From Elusimicrobia bacterium GWF2_62_30 (GTDB lineage: Bacteria; Elusimicrobiota; Elusimicrobia; Elusimicrobiales; UBA9959), in contig MGUK01000080.1 in the NCBI GenBank assembly GCA_001799995.1, forward strand, positions 1 through 64,000: a DNA stretch of 64,000 nt, written 5' to 3'. Both the position numbers and the translations under genes were made by a program. How positions within the stretch are numbered: position 1 is the stretch's first letter; every line of letters begins with the position of its first letter. The notes beneath the pieces are model-generated. The model had not been told where the DNA came from. It worked only from the letters and a program-made list of their open reading frames with translations, and did no database searches. Below are positions 1 to 8,740 of this stretch, one piece after another.

Positions 1-329
1 TCGTAGGTCTCGTAGGGCTTCGGGATGAAGCCCGCTATTTCCGCGCCCAGGTGCCGGCGGTGGATCTCGAAAGTGTCCAGCGCGGTGAAGGCCAGTATGG
101 GCGTTGCTGCGGCGGAGGGAACGGCCCTTAACGCTTTTATGGTCTCTTCCGGGTTCATGTCCGGCAGTATCAGGTCCAGCAGGATCAGGTCCGGGCTGTG
201 GGCCCTGGCCGCGGCTACGCCGTCCGCCGCCGTCTGGGCCGCCACCACCTCGTAGCCGTTAAGCTCGAGGCGTATCTTCACCAGCAGGATATGCTGAGCC
301 TCGTCCTCTATCAGCAGTATTTTTTTCAT
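1..329 (-). CDS. response regulator receiver protein (partial, 3' end outside window)
   Basis: The visible N-terminal 109 or so residues form a CheY-like receiver domain. It opens MKKILLIEDE (acidic pocket), has the phospho-acceptor segment DLILLDLILPD and ends near the conserved lysine in FIPKPYE. The start overlaps the stop of the upstream hybrid kinase by 4 bp (ATGA), so the two are translationally coupled and this is the last visible member of a five-gene signalling operon. It probably accepts phosphate from one of the two kinases upstream. Whether an output domain follows cannot be seen because the gene runs off the left edge. Confidence 0.9.
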   Translation of the reverse strand, partial: MKKILLIEDEAQHILLVKIRLELNGYEVVAAQTAADGVAAARAHSPDLILLDLILPDMNPEETIKALRAVPSAAATPILAFTALDTFEIHRRHLGAEIAGFIPKPYETY

Positions 330-2122
330 TTTCCCGCCCTGGCCTCCGACAGTTTTTTCAGGAAAGCGTCCGCGTCAGTGAAATCGTCCGGGTAGGCGAG
401 GATGAAGCTTTGGGCCGCCTGCTTTTTCGCGCCGCCGCCGGCTATTTCCGCCAGCCCCTTTTCGATATAGGAGGAGGCGCGGCAAGCCTCCTTGGGCCCG
501 GCGTTGCCCAGCAGCATGGTGAATTCGCGGCTGTCGCGCCTGAGCATGCCGTGCGTGCTGCGGGTCGCGTTGCGGAGGAAATCCTCCTCCTGCTGGGAGG
601 CCGTCCGCTCGGCTTTCTCCCCGTTCTTCTTCGGCAGCGCTACGGTCAGCGAGCAGAAGCGCGCCTGTTTCTTCGAGGCGGCCTCGATCTCCCGCCGTAC
701 CAGTTCTTTGGCGGCCTGTTCGAAACCGATGACCGGGATGATGAAGCTGAAGCGGCACCATTTCCCCGGGCGGCTGTCGGCCCAGATGCGGCCGCCGTGC
801 ATTTCCACGAAGCCTTTGCTTATCGCCAGGCCGAGACCCGTGCCTTTGATCCCTTCGGCCTGCCGGCTCAGCTGCGAGAACTTGGTGAACAGGCGGGGGA
901 TGTTCTCCGGCTCTATACCCTGGCCCGTGTTCTCCACGCAGATCAGGGCCTGGTCTTCCACCTCCGCCAGCGACAGGATTATCTCCCCGCCTTTCGGGGT
1001 GAACTTCAGGGCGTTGGAGACCAGGTTCACCAGCACTTCGCGCACCTTCTCCAGGTCGCAATAGGTCTCGACGGGTCTGCCCGGCCGCAGGATCTCCATC
1101 TTTATCCCGCGCTCCGCGGCGAGCATGGAGTATTCCGCCAGCGTGGTCTTCAAGAGCGAGTCCAGGCTGGCCTTCGACAGCTCCATGGGCATCACCCCGG
1201 CCTCTATCTTGGTGATGTCGAGCAGGGCGTCTATCAGCCTGTTGAGGCGCCCGGCGTTATCGAGCCCTATCTTCAGCAGCTCTTTCTGCTGCTCGGTGGC
1301 TTCTCCCATCGTCCCGTCGTAAATCAGCTGCAGGGCTTCCTTTACCACCGTGAGCGGAGAACGGAGTTCATGCGAGACCATGGAGATGAATTCGTCGCGG
1401 GTCTTTTCCAGCGAGCGCATCGCCCCCAGGTCGCGCAGTATCACCAGCTTGCAGGTTTCATTTCCCCAGGCTATGTCCACGGCCCGTATCTCCAGCGGCA
1501 CTTTCCTGCCGTCATGCCTGGTAAGTTCCGCCTCCACGGACTTGTCCGAGCGGGCCTCCAGCGTGAACGGCCGTTCCAGAAGTTCCTCGCGGGTGAGGTC
1601 GAAAATATGTTCCGCGCCGGGGTTGACGAAAAGCACCTTGCTCCCCTGCGAGGTGATCAGGACGCCGTCCGGGCTTTTTTCGAGTATAGACCGCAGGCGG
1701 TTCTCCCTGGCCCTCAACTGCTGCTCTATGATGAAGCGCTGGATCGCGTACCTGATGGAGTAGCCCAGCCAGTCGCCGGTGATCTTGCCTTTCACCAGGT
1801 AATCCTGGGCCCCTTTCCTGATCAGGTCCAGGCCCAGTTTCTCCTCGTAAAAACCCGTCAGGACGATGATCGGCCTGTCCTTGAACTGCTCCATCGCCCT
1901 GGTAAGGGTGGCGGGGCCGTAGGAATCCGGCAGGTTCAGGTCCAGCAGGATGATGTCCGCCGGGGATGCAGCGTCCGCCGCGACGCCCTTGCGCAGGGTG
2001 TCGGTAGTCGTAAGCTGGAAGCTCCCCTCGGCGATATCCCGGAAAAGTTCGGCTATGATCTTGGCGTCCGGGGGGTTGTCCTCCACCAGCAGGACGCGGA
2101 TGGTAAGGCCGTTGGCGCTCAT
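326..2122 (-). CDS. hybrid sensor histidine kinase: receiver-PAS-HisKA-HATPase with degenerate GGDEF-like tail
   Basis: A 598-residue protein read from the ATG that overlaps the preceding stop by 4 bp. A longer reading to 2200 would run into the upstream gene and is less likely. Domains in order: receiver (about 9-128, acceptor Asp near 59 in LLDLNLPDS), PAS (about 142-234), phosphoacceptor helix with SHELRSP (His near 250), and HATPase with N box LVNLVSNALKF and G2 box GTGLGLA (about 360-460). No membrane segment is seen, so it should be cytoplasmic. Residues 470-598 resemble a shrunken diguanylate cyclase fold (REIEAA, CSLTVALP, then RRDSREFTMLL where GGDEF would sit) with no catalytic signature. 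The N-terminal receiver suggests it works downstream of the neighbouring kinase. Confidence 0.9.
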   Translation of the reverse strand: MSANGLTIRVLLVEDNPPDAKIIAELFRDIAEGSFQLTTTDTLRKGVAADAASPADIILLDLNLPDSYGPATLTRAMEQFKDRPIIVLTGFYEEKLGLDLIRKGAQDYLVKGKITGDWLGYSIRYAIQRFIIEQQLRARENRLRSILEKSPDGVLITSQGSKVLFVNPGAEHIFDLTREELLERPFTLEARSDKSVEAELTRHDGRKVPLEIRAVDIAWGNETCKLVILRDLGAMRSLEKTRDEFISMVSHELRSPLTVVKEALQLIYDGTMGEATEQQKELLKIGLDNAGRLNRLIDALLDITKIEAGVMPMELSKASLDSLLKTTLAEYSMLAAERGIKMEILRPGRPVETYCDLEKVREVLVNLVSNALKFTPKGGEIILSLAEVEDQALICVENTGQGIEPENIPRLFTKFSQLSRQAEGIKGTGLGLAISKGFVEMHGGRIWADSRPGKWCRFSFIIPVIGFEQAAKELVRREIEAASKKQARFCSLTVALPKKNGEKAERTASQQEEDFLRNATRSTHGMLRRDSREFTMLLGNAGPKEACRASSYIEKGLAEIAGGGAKKQAAQSFILAYPDDFTDADAFLKKLSEARAGK

Positions 2123-2601
2123 ACCGTCCGCCTGTGCGCCGTCTTTTGCCGCTTTTTCGCCGGCAGGGCGGAGAGGGCCACGCCGATGTTGTCCAGGCAC
2201 ATGCAGACCTTCAGCAACTGGCCCAGGTCCGGGGGTTTTACCATATAGGAATTAGCTTTCAGGTCGTAGCTGCGGCTTACGTCGTCCACCGAGGACGAGG
2301 TGGTAAGCACTATCACCGGCACCGCGGCCAGGGCGGGGTCGCGCCGCATCTCCTCCAGCACGGCCCGACCGTCCTTGCCCGGCATATTGAGGTCCAGCAG
2401 CACCAGGTCCGGCCTGACGGAACCCGCGTACTCGCCTTCCCCGCGCAGGCAGCGCAGCGCGGCGTCCCCGTCGGCCACGGCGGTGACCCTGTTGAGCAGC
2501 CTGCCTTCCTTGAAAACCTCGCTCAGGTACCGTATGTCGGCCGGGTTGTCCTCCACCGCCAGTATCTCCAGCATCTTCGCGTTCTTGTGGGTTTTGTTCA
2601 T
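2119..2601 (-). CDS. Rcp1-type single-domain response regulator
   Basis: A stand-alone receiver of 160 residues with the insertions typical of cyanobacterial Rcp1, the partner of phytochrome-like kinases. The acidic pair is in AVEDNPAD, the phospho-acceptor in LVLLDLNMPG, the switch threonine in VIVLTTSS and the lysine in YMVKPPD. There is no output domain. The start overlaps the stop of the upstream kinase by 4 bp and its own stop overlaps the start of the hybrid kinase by 4 bp, which suggests a relay from the upstream kinase through this protein. Confidence 0.92.
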   Translation of the reverse strand: MNKTHKNAKMLEILAVEDNPADIRYLSEVFKEGRLLNRVTAVADGDAALRCLRGEGEYAGSVRPDLVLLDLNMPGKDGRAVLEEMRRDPALAAVPVIVLTTSSSVDDVSRSYDLKANSYMVKPPDLGQLLKVCMCLDNIGVALSALPAKKRQKTAHRRTV

Positions 2602-4199
2602 ATGGCAACCTTAGCCTCCTGTTGTGCCTGCGTGTCAGCCTGCGCCGGTTCCCGTACCGGGAACTGGATGAAGAAAGAGCTTCCCTCCGCCGGGTTTTGT
2701 TCCACCCAGATCCTGCCCCCGTGGTTCTCCGCTATTTTCTTGCACAGGGCCAGGCCTATGCCGGTGCCGGGGTATTTTTCCTGGGAATGCAGCCTTTGAA
2801 AGATAAGGAAGACGCGCTCGGTATGTTCCTTCGGTATGCCTATGCCGTTGTCGGAGACGCGGATGGTGACCGACCCCGGCAGGCTGGAGGCCGAAAGGGA
2901 TATTTCCGGTTCGGGGGCCGCGTTGAACTTGAGGGAGTTGGAGATCAGGTTCTGGAAAAGCTGTATCAGCTGGAATTCGTCGCCTTTTATCACCGGGAGG
3001 TCCTTCCAGGTTATGCGCGCCCGCTTTTCTTCCAGCGAGATCTTGAGGTTGAACATGGCCTTCTGCAGGATCTCCTCCGTCGGCAGCGGCCGGAACGCCT
3101 TGGAGGTATAGGTGACCTTGGAATAGTTGAACAGGGCGCTTATCAGGTCGGAGGCCCGCTGCGAGCCCTGGGTTATGTAGTGGATGAAATCCTTGGCGTC
3201 GGCGTCTAGCTGTTCGGAGTACCTTTTAGAGAGCAGGCCGCTGAAGCTGGAGATCACCCGCAGCGGCTCCTTGAGGTCGTGCGAGGCCACGTAGGCGAAC
3301 TGCTCCAGTTCCCTGTTGGAGCGCTCCAGCTTTTCCCCGGCCGCCTTCAGCGCCTTTTTGTCGTTCTGCAGTTCGACGCGCGCGTCTTCCAGGGCGTCGA
3401 CCAGTTCCACCACTTTTTTGCGCGTGAGCTCCAGGCTGCGGCTTTGCGCCTTCATGCGCGCCTGCCGGGTGGCGGCCTCCTTCTTCAGGCGCGCCCGTTC
3501 CTCGGAGGCCGCGTGCAGGGCGGCCCTGAGGCGGTCGGCGCCGGCGTTAAGTTCAAGTATCTCGTTGCCGAACGCGGGCTGGTCCGGGAAGGGCGCCGCG
3601 CAGCGCATCAGTTTGCGGTTGAGCTTGGAAAGTTCGTCGATCAGGGGGTCGTAGGCCAGGTAGTAATGCGCTATCTCCGCTAAGATGAAAAAGATGAAGA
3701 TGGCGAGATAGCCAAGCCCGGTTTTCGCCAGCAGCAGGTTGCGCGCCTCGGTAGTGCTGCCGGCCGCGGCCAGGGCCTGCGTTAAGATCCTGTCCGTATG
3801 CCTGACAAGTCCGGCCCAGGCCCTGTCCCCGGCCTCCTTGTCGGCTTCCGATCTGGAAACTTTTTCGGCCAGCGGCAGCAGCCTGAAATAATCCGCCGTA
3901 ATGACTTTGAACGCCGCCGCGTTCGAGGGGAGGTTAAGCTCGGCGCCGCTTATGGCCGCGCCCAGTTCAAAGTACGCGGCCTTGAAAGAATTTTTCCAGT
4001 TCGCCGGGGCGGGCCCGGCTTTCCACTGCACCGCCACCGAATACAGGGCCTCTGATTTTTGCAGCGTGCCGCTTATGACGCTCCCGTCGCTGGCCAGCGT
4101 TTCGAAGCGGGTATAAAGGCCGTAGACCCCGCCCAGCGCGGCCATCAGCAGGGCCGCCTTCGCGCCCGCCAGCAGCCTGCTCTTGGTTGAGAACCGCAT
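2598..4199 (-). CDS. membrane sensor histidine kinase (phytochrome-like HisKA/HATPase)
   Basis: 533 residues. A first membrane helix (about 10-28) and a second (about 160-178) flank an external region of about 130 residues with no recognisable motif. A long coiled coil (about 215-295) leads to the phosphoacceptor motif YVASHDLKEPL (His near 305) and a complete HATPase domain (QNLISNSLKFN, SDNGIGIP, GTGIGLAL). The ASHDLKEPLR form of the H box is the one found in phytochrome-type kinases that pair with Rcp1 regulators, which matches the next gene. The start lies six bases beyond the preceding stop codon in the same operon. Confidence 0.92.
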   Translation of the reverse strand: MRFSTKSRLLAGAKAALLMAALGGVYGLYTRFETLASDGSVISGTLQKSEALYSVAVQWKAGPAPANWKNSFKAAYFELGAAISGAELNLPSNAAAFKVITADYFRLLPLAEKVSRSEADKEAGDRAWAGLVRHTDRILTQALAAAGSTTEARNLLLAKTGLGYLAIFIFFILAEIAHYYLAYDPLIDELSKLNRKLMRCAAPFPDQPAFGNEILELNAGADRLRAALHAASEERARLKKEAATRQARMKAQSRSLELTRKKVVELVDALEDARVELQNDKKALKAAGEKLERSNRELEQFAYVASHDLKEPLRVISSFSGLLSKRYSEQLDADAKDFIHYITQGSQRASDLISALFNYSKVTYTSKAFRPLPTEEILQKAMFNLKISLEEKRARITWKDLPVIKGDEFQLIQLFQNLISNSLKFNAAPEPEISLSASSLPGSVTIRVSDNGIGIPKEHTERVFLIFQRLHSQEKYPGTGIGLALCKKIAENHGGRIWVEQNPAEGSSFFIQFPVREPAQADTQAQQEAKVAI

Positions 4200-4202
4200 C
4201 TG

Positions 4203-5474
4203 TCATTCTCCCTTTACGCGGTCTACCTTTTCCTGCAGTTCGCGCAGCTCGGCCTTCAGTTCCGAGATCTTGCTTTCCCGTTCCAGCAGGTACTTGTTGA
4301 GCTTTTCCAGCTCCACGTTCTGGTTCTTCAGCTCCTCGTCCTCCTCCCGCAGTTTTTCTGCTTCGTTCCTGAGCTGCAGCCCGCTTTCCTCGCGGGTTTT
4401 AAACCGGGATAAAGCTTCCGCCAGGGCCTTGGCTATCGTTTCCGTCTCGGAGCAGGCGCCGGCATCCGCCGGAGGGGCGGCGCCGAGTTCTTCCAGCAGG
4501 GCCGCCGCGGCGGCGGCGTTCTCCGAGACCGGGCAGCTCATGAGTTTAACGAAGAGGAAGGCCGCGAGGGAAAGCGCCGCGAACTGGATGAAGGCCTGGA
4601 CCCGTATCTGGGCCAGGGCCTTCCTGGCGCGCGAGGCCGCATGCTGGGGGACGGCGGCTTTTGCGACTATCAGCCAATCCGGGGACTGCAGCCTCGCGTA
4701 GGAATAGACCAGGGGCTCCGTTCCGCCATTGTCGGCGCTGTAGCCCTCTTTCCCCTGCAGGACCGGGAGGAACAGGGCGGCGGTTTCCGCCCTCAGTTCC
4801 TCCTCCGTCCTTTTACCGTCGGCGCTGGAGATGACGATCTTTTCGCCTTTTCTTTTTGCGAGCTGGACCGTTACCTTGGGACAGGAAGGCGGCGGGAGAA
4901 TGCGCGGCATCTTGATGACGGAAAAGCGGCAACTGAGCGCCCACCGGGGCTTTGTGTTCCCGTTAAGGGCCAGGGGAAGCGCCACTTCGTAAATGAGGTC
5001 ATCCTTAGCTATTATCGGGGGGGCTATATATATTTCTCCCGCGCCCGGGAACGCCTTTCCCGTTTCGGTCGAAACGCGGCTGCCCTCCCTGGAGAAAACG
5101 GCGAGGGTCGCGCCGCGCTTGTCCGTCAGCGCGGCGGCTGAAAGCCCGGGAATGAACTTGGTGGAGCGGCTTAGCGCCGCTTTCAGGGCCTCTTCTTTGC
5201 CCGGGGCGGGCGGCGAGGCGAGAAGCGCTCTCAATTCTTCTCCGGAGGCTATCAAAAGCGCTTTTTCCTGCGCGTAGATTATCCCCGAATTTATTTCCGT
5301 CGCGGCAACCTTTACGCTGGAATAGAGCTGCTCCCCGGTTTCGTTCACGCTCAGGGGCTCCAGGGCCCTTTTTGCGGAAAAATACATAAGGAGTATTCCC
5401 GCCCCGGCGGCGATAATGAACCCCAGCAGCATGCGCAGCCGCAAAGGCACGGCCTTGTTCACGCAGAATAGCAT
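4203..5474 (-). CDS. membrane sensor protein, Cache-like, with C-terminal coiled coil and no output domain
   Basis: 423 residues with two membrane helices (about 12-31 and 291-311) enclosing an external domain of roughly 255 residues. The external segment looks like a double-Cache ligand sensor (alternating strands, a late SPDWLIVAKA strand); this is judged by architecture, not by a signature motif. After the second helix there is no HAMP, kinase or cyclase domain, only about 75 residues of heptad-rich, Glu/Lys-rich coiled coil. As first gene of the operon, directly before a membrane kinase with its own coiled coil, it may signal by coiled-coil contact. A purine-rich Shine-Dalgarno stretch precedes the start. 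Confidence 0.75.
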   Translation of the reverse strand: MLFCVNKAVPLRLRMLLGFIIAAGAGILLMYFSAKRALEPLSVNETGEQLYSSVKVAATEINSGIIYAQEKALLIASGEELRALLASPPAPGKEEALKAALSRSTKFIPGLSAAALTDKRGATLAVFSREGSRVSTETGKAFPGAGEIYIAPPIIAKDDLIYEVALPLALNGNTKPRWALSCRFSVIKMPRILPPPSCPKVTVQLAKRKGEKIVISSADGKRTEEELRAETAALFLPVLQGKEGYSADNGGTEPLVYSYARLQSPDWLIVAKAAVPQHAASRARKALAQIRVQAFIQFAALSLAAFLFVKLMSCPVSENAAAAAALLEELGAAPPADAGACSETETIAKALAEALSRFKTREESGLQLRNEAEKLREEDEELKNQNVELEKLNKYLLERESKISELKAELRELQEKVDRVKGE

Positions 5475-5554
5475 AGAACCCCTCCCCCCAGAGATGGTTA
5501 AGCAGGATGCGAGAAAATTTTGACTACCCCAAACCCCAAACGGTATGTATAGTT

Positions 5555-5583
5555 ATTATATGTCAGGCAAACCGGCTTGTCAA
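5555..5583 (-). promoter_or_regulatory. sigma70-type promoter of the signalling operon
   Basis: Read on the minus strand, TTGACA is followed by exactly 17 bases and TATAAT, a perfect consensus match. The predicted start of transcription is near 5548, giving a leader of about 70 nt before the sensor gene at 5474. It lies in the 172-bp spacer between divergent operons. Confidence 0.85.
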
Positions 5584-5646
5584 CACCATCTTGGTAACAA
5601 GGCCGGGTGAATCTGCGGGCGTTTTTTTTGATAAACTACTTCCAAT

Positions 5647-6714
5647 ATGGATAAGGCCGCCAGCCTCACCGCCGCCGAACGGGGGCGCTATATAAAATAC
5701 CAGGGGCGCGAGTTCTGCGTCACCGAAACGACCACGAACCGGGAATCCGGCACCTACACGGAGAGACAGTGGACGCTGGAGAGCGGCTCCGAAGAGCTTT
5801 ACCTGATAAAGACCGAGGAGAAGAAGGCCTCCGGCTTAGAGGTGCTCTGGGTGCTTACGCGCCAGACCAGCCTGGGCGGGGTAACGTACGAGATCTCTCC
5901 CGGCGAGTGGATAAAGTTCCGCGAATCCTCGATGCCGGACACGGCGCCGCGCGTGGTGCGGTGCATGGCCGGGGATTATAATTACGAGGGGTCCACCTCG
6001 GTGCGCGCCGAGGACGACGAGGGAGACATGGTGCCCAAGATCACCTGGGACTATTATCTGCCCGGCCGCCGGAAGAACCTGGCGATAGAGATCTGGAAGG
6101 AGCCGGACCAGGATTACCCGGAGGCGTACCTGGGCGACATTGTGCGCCCTGAAGACTTCGAGGTGCTCGACAAGAAGGCGCGGGCCGGCACCTACGGCAA
6201 GGGGTCCCTGCCGGGCTTCGAGGGTGTAAAAGCCGGGCTTACCGGCTTCGGCATGTTCGGTTTTATCGCCATCGCCAACGGTTTCCCCATGGATTATTAC
6301 TTTGCCCTCGGCGTGCCCCTCGCGCTGGTCATCGTGATGTGCCTGATGCGCGTGCCGGTCTGGCTGGGAATTTCTTCGGCCTGCGTCTGGGCCTTCGTCC
6401 TGGCCCTGGGCGAGTTCGGCGGCTTCAAGCTGTCGTTCTGGTATATCGCCGTTTCCTGCGCCGCGCTCTCGGCGCTGCTGCCCCGGCTGATGCGCCTGTT
6501 CTTCTCCGGGGAGGAGATCTCGGAACACTGGCGCGTGGCCGCGTTCGGGGCGCTGCCCGCGCTGTGGGTCTACAGTTTTATCGAATACGCCGTTTTCGCG
6601 CCGGGGCCGCACGCCGCGTACCAGTTCTTCGCGGCCTGCCTGCTGCCGCTGGCGGCGGCTGGCGCGGCCGCCCTGCTCAACCGCGCGCTGGAGGGCTCAG
6701 ATGGCCGGCCTTAA
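5647..6714 (+). CDS. DUF4178-like membrane protein
   Basis: 355 residues. The first 190 or so are soluble and rich in beta strands, with spaced Trp/Tyr residues (RQWTLESG, WVLTRQTS, EWIKFRE, ITWDYYLP), resembling the DUF4178 fold in style. The last 150 are hydrophobic with about five predicted membrane helices. The assignment rests on general similarity plus gene context: DUF4178 proteins are often found beside aminopropyltransferase-like and DUF350 genes, and both follow here. It overlaps the next gene by 14 bp. A TAAACT box 9 nt before the ATG and no clear ribosome site suggest a leaderless or near-leaderless start. Function unknown. Confidence 0.6.
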   Translation: MDKAASLTAAERGRYIKYQGREFCVTETTTNRESGTYTERQWTLESGSEELYLIKTEEKKASGLEVLWVLTRQTSLGGVTYEISPGEWIKFRESSMPDTAPRVVRCMAGDYNYEGSTSVRAEDDEGDMVPKITWDYYLPGRRKNLAIEIWKEPDQDYPEAYLGDIVRPEDFEVLDKKARAGTYGKGSLPGFEGVKAGLTGFGMFGFIAIANGFPMDYYFALGVPLALVIVMCLMRVPVWLGISSACVWAFVLALGEFGGFKLSFWYIAVSCAALSALLPRLMRLFFSGEEISEHWRVAAFGALPALWVYSFIEYAVFAPGPHAAYQFFAACLLPLAAAGAAALLNRALEGSDGRP

Positions 6715-8740
6715 AGTTACCGAACACGACGGGGGGCTTTCCTTTTATATAAACGGGAGCCTGCAGTTCGACACGCGCGACGAGGCGGTCTACCACGAAT
6801 CGCTCGCGCTGCCGGCCGCCGCGCTGGCGTCGGCGCGGCTGCGCCGCCCGCTCAACGCCCTGGTGCTGGGCGGCGGCGACGGCCTGGCCCTCAGGGACCT
6901 GCTGCGGCACGTCCCGGTGGCGGCCGCCGACCTGGTGGACTACGACGAGAACGTGCTGGCGCTGGGCCGCGGGGCTTTCGCGCCCTACAACGCCGGCTCG
7001 CTTTCCGACCCGCGCGTGAGCGTTACCTGCGGCGAAGCCTCGCGCTTCCTTCTGGCCGCCCGGCGCGTCTACGACCTGGTGGTGGCCGATTTTACTTTCC
7101 CCGAGGACCTGGCCGGCTGTTCGCTGTTCACCGAAGAATTCTTCGGCAGGGTCAGGAAGGTGCTGTCCGCGCGCGGCCTGCTGGCGGTGAACGCCGTTTC
7201 GCCGGAAAAATTCCCGGCCGCTTACTGGGCCGTCTACAAAACGCTGCGCTCGGCCGGCTTCTGCCCGAAGCCGTTGTCCGCCGCCATTCCCTCTTTTTCC
7301 GCCCACGGCTACGGCAAATGGGGCTTCTTCTTCGCCTCGCCCCGCGCTATAACCGCCGGGGAACTCTCCGGGCTGCGGCTGCCGGAGCGGGCCTCCTACC
7401 TTACCCCGGCGCGGCTGCGCGCGGCCATGTCCTTTAACCGCTCCTCCGTCCTGTTCGGCGCGGGGCTGGGCCGGACGGTCAGGAATCCCGCGGAGCTGCT
7501 CGGCCTGCTGCACCTGCCTTCGCCCGCTCCCGCCGGCGCGGAGAGCCTCGATTTTTTCAGCCGCGCCAACAGCCGGCTGCCCGCCTGCGGCTTCCCGTCC
7601 GACCCGGCGTTGTGGGGCGCGGAGACGCTGGCCGCCTGGGAAGAGCGTCTCGGGGCGATGCTGCGCGCTTTCGACTGGGACAGCCTGGTCTCCGGGACCG
7701 GCGGCCTTCCCTCCGAGCTGGCGGGCAAGCTCAAGCAGGAACTTGAAGAACTTAAAGAGAATTTCAGCCCGGTCCTTTCCTGCTCCGGCGGTACGGACAG
7801 GCTCTACCGGACGCTGGCGGCCCTGGCGGTGCTGCTGATAGTCATAAACATGGCCTATCCCGACAACGCCTTCGCCAAAGGGTATTACGGCAGCAGGCGC
7901 GGCGGCAGCAGCGCGGACACGGAGGTAGTCTTCCTGTCCAAAAAGGCCCAGTCCCCGTTCCACGGCACCGCTTTCCGCTACCTGGCCCCGATGGCCCTGG
8001 TGCCGGACAGCACCGGCAAGCTGTACCCCGCCATGTCCCTGACCTACAAGGACCCGGCCGCCGGCAACGCGATAAAGACCGGCAGCCCCTTCTACGCCCT
8101 TACCGCGGACATGCACCTGGCGGCCGACGGCACGCCGTTCCTGATCCTGCCGCGCGGCTACGCTTTAAGGCTGGGGACCGACGCCTTCGTGCTGCTCAAG
8201 GACAAGGGAACGGAAGAACTGTTCCGGTTCCGCCCGGAGATAGACGTGCTGGACTCGCTTTACAACAACGTGCAGCTGCAGCGCAAGGCGCTGGATAAAG
8301 CCCTGGCCAGCCACCGCAAATGGCTGGCCTGGGCGGCTCCCGCGGGGGTCATGCTGCCGCCGGTGAAGGGCGACGCCAAAGAACTGGACGCCATGCTGGC
8401 CATCAAGGCGGCGCTCGAGGCGGCCCAGAAGAAAGCGGGTACCGGCGCCATAAGCACCCCGGGCCTGCCCGGCTACCTGAAGCTGTCGCCGGGGATCTAT
8501 GTGGACGCGGCCAGCGGGGCCGTGGTCTTCCAGCGCGACGACGGGGACCTCGTCTCATGCGCCATGCCGGGCCTGCCGGCGGTGGAGGACGCGGTGAGGA
8601 TGCGCCCCTCGGAGGAGCTGTCGGCTTTCGTGCGCGGCCTGCTGGTGGCGAAATGCAAAATGCTGCCGGAGTCCAACCCGGCGCGCTGGCTCGGCCAGTT
8701 GAACGACGATGATTATAAGAGATTTATCACTCTCCAATAA
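6701..8740 (+). CDS. spermidine synthase-like aminopropyltransferase fused to a transmembrane/exported C-terminal domain
   Basis: 679 residues. Residues 1-240 follow the spermidine synthase plan: DEAVYHESLALP corresponds to the DExxYHE motif of SpeE, VLGGGDGLALRDLL (near 55) is the nucleotide-binding loop, VDYDENV follows, and VVADFTFPED sits where SpeE has its substrate-gate DSTDP. Residues 240-366 are of uncertain type. A hydrophobic stretch near 367-388 ending in NAFAKG looks like an internal signal anchor or signal peptide, and the last 290 residues are unrecognised and would lie outside the membrane. The altered gate motif leaves the real substrate open. It overlaps the FemAB-like gene by 32 bp. 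Confidence 0.75.
   Translation: MAGLKVTEHDGGLSFYINGSLQFDTRDEAVYHESLALPAAALASARLRRPLNALVLGGGDGLALRDLLRHVPVAAADLVDYDENVLALGRGAFAPYNAGSLSDPRVSVTCGEASRFLLAARRVYDLVVADFTFPEDLAGCSLFTEEFFGRVRKVLSARGLLAVNAVSPEKFPAAYWAVYKTLRSAGFCPKPLSAAIPSFSAHGYGKWGFFFASPRAITAGELSGLRLPERASYLTPARLRAAMSFNRSSVLFGAGLGRTVRNPAELLGLLHLPSPAPAGAESLDFFSRANSRLPACGFPSDPALWGAETLAAWEERLGAMLRAFDWDSLVSGTGGLPSELAGKLKQELEELKENFSPVLSCSGGTDRLYRTLAALAVLLIVINMAYPDNAFAKGYYGSRRGGSSADTEVVFLSKKAQSPFHGTAFRYLAPMALVPDSTGKLYPAMSLTYKDPAAGNAIKTGSPFYALTADMHLAADGTPFLILPRGYALRLGTDAFVLLKDKGTEELFRFRPEIDVLDSLYNNVQLQRKALDKALASHRKWLAWAAPAGVMLPPVKGDAKELDAMLAIKAALEAAQKKAGTGAISTPGLPGYLKLSPGIYVDAASGAVVFQRDDGDLVSCAMPGLPAVEDAVRMRPSEELSAFVRGLLVAKCKMLPESNPARWLGQLNDDDYKRFITLQ

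Noticed and set aside
410-2248. 612-codon plus-strand open frame opposite the hybrid kinase
   Set aside because: Its translation shows no family motif, while the minus strand encodes a complete receiver-PAS-kinase. Long antisense frames are expected in GC-rich genes.
6677-8116. 479-codon minus-strand frame opposite the aminopropyltransferase fusion
   Set aside because: Arg/Gly/Gln-rich nonsense; the plus strand has clear SpeE-like motifs and operon overlaps.
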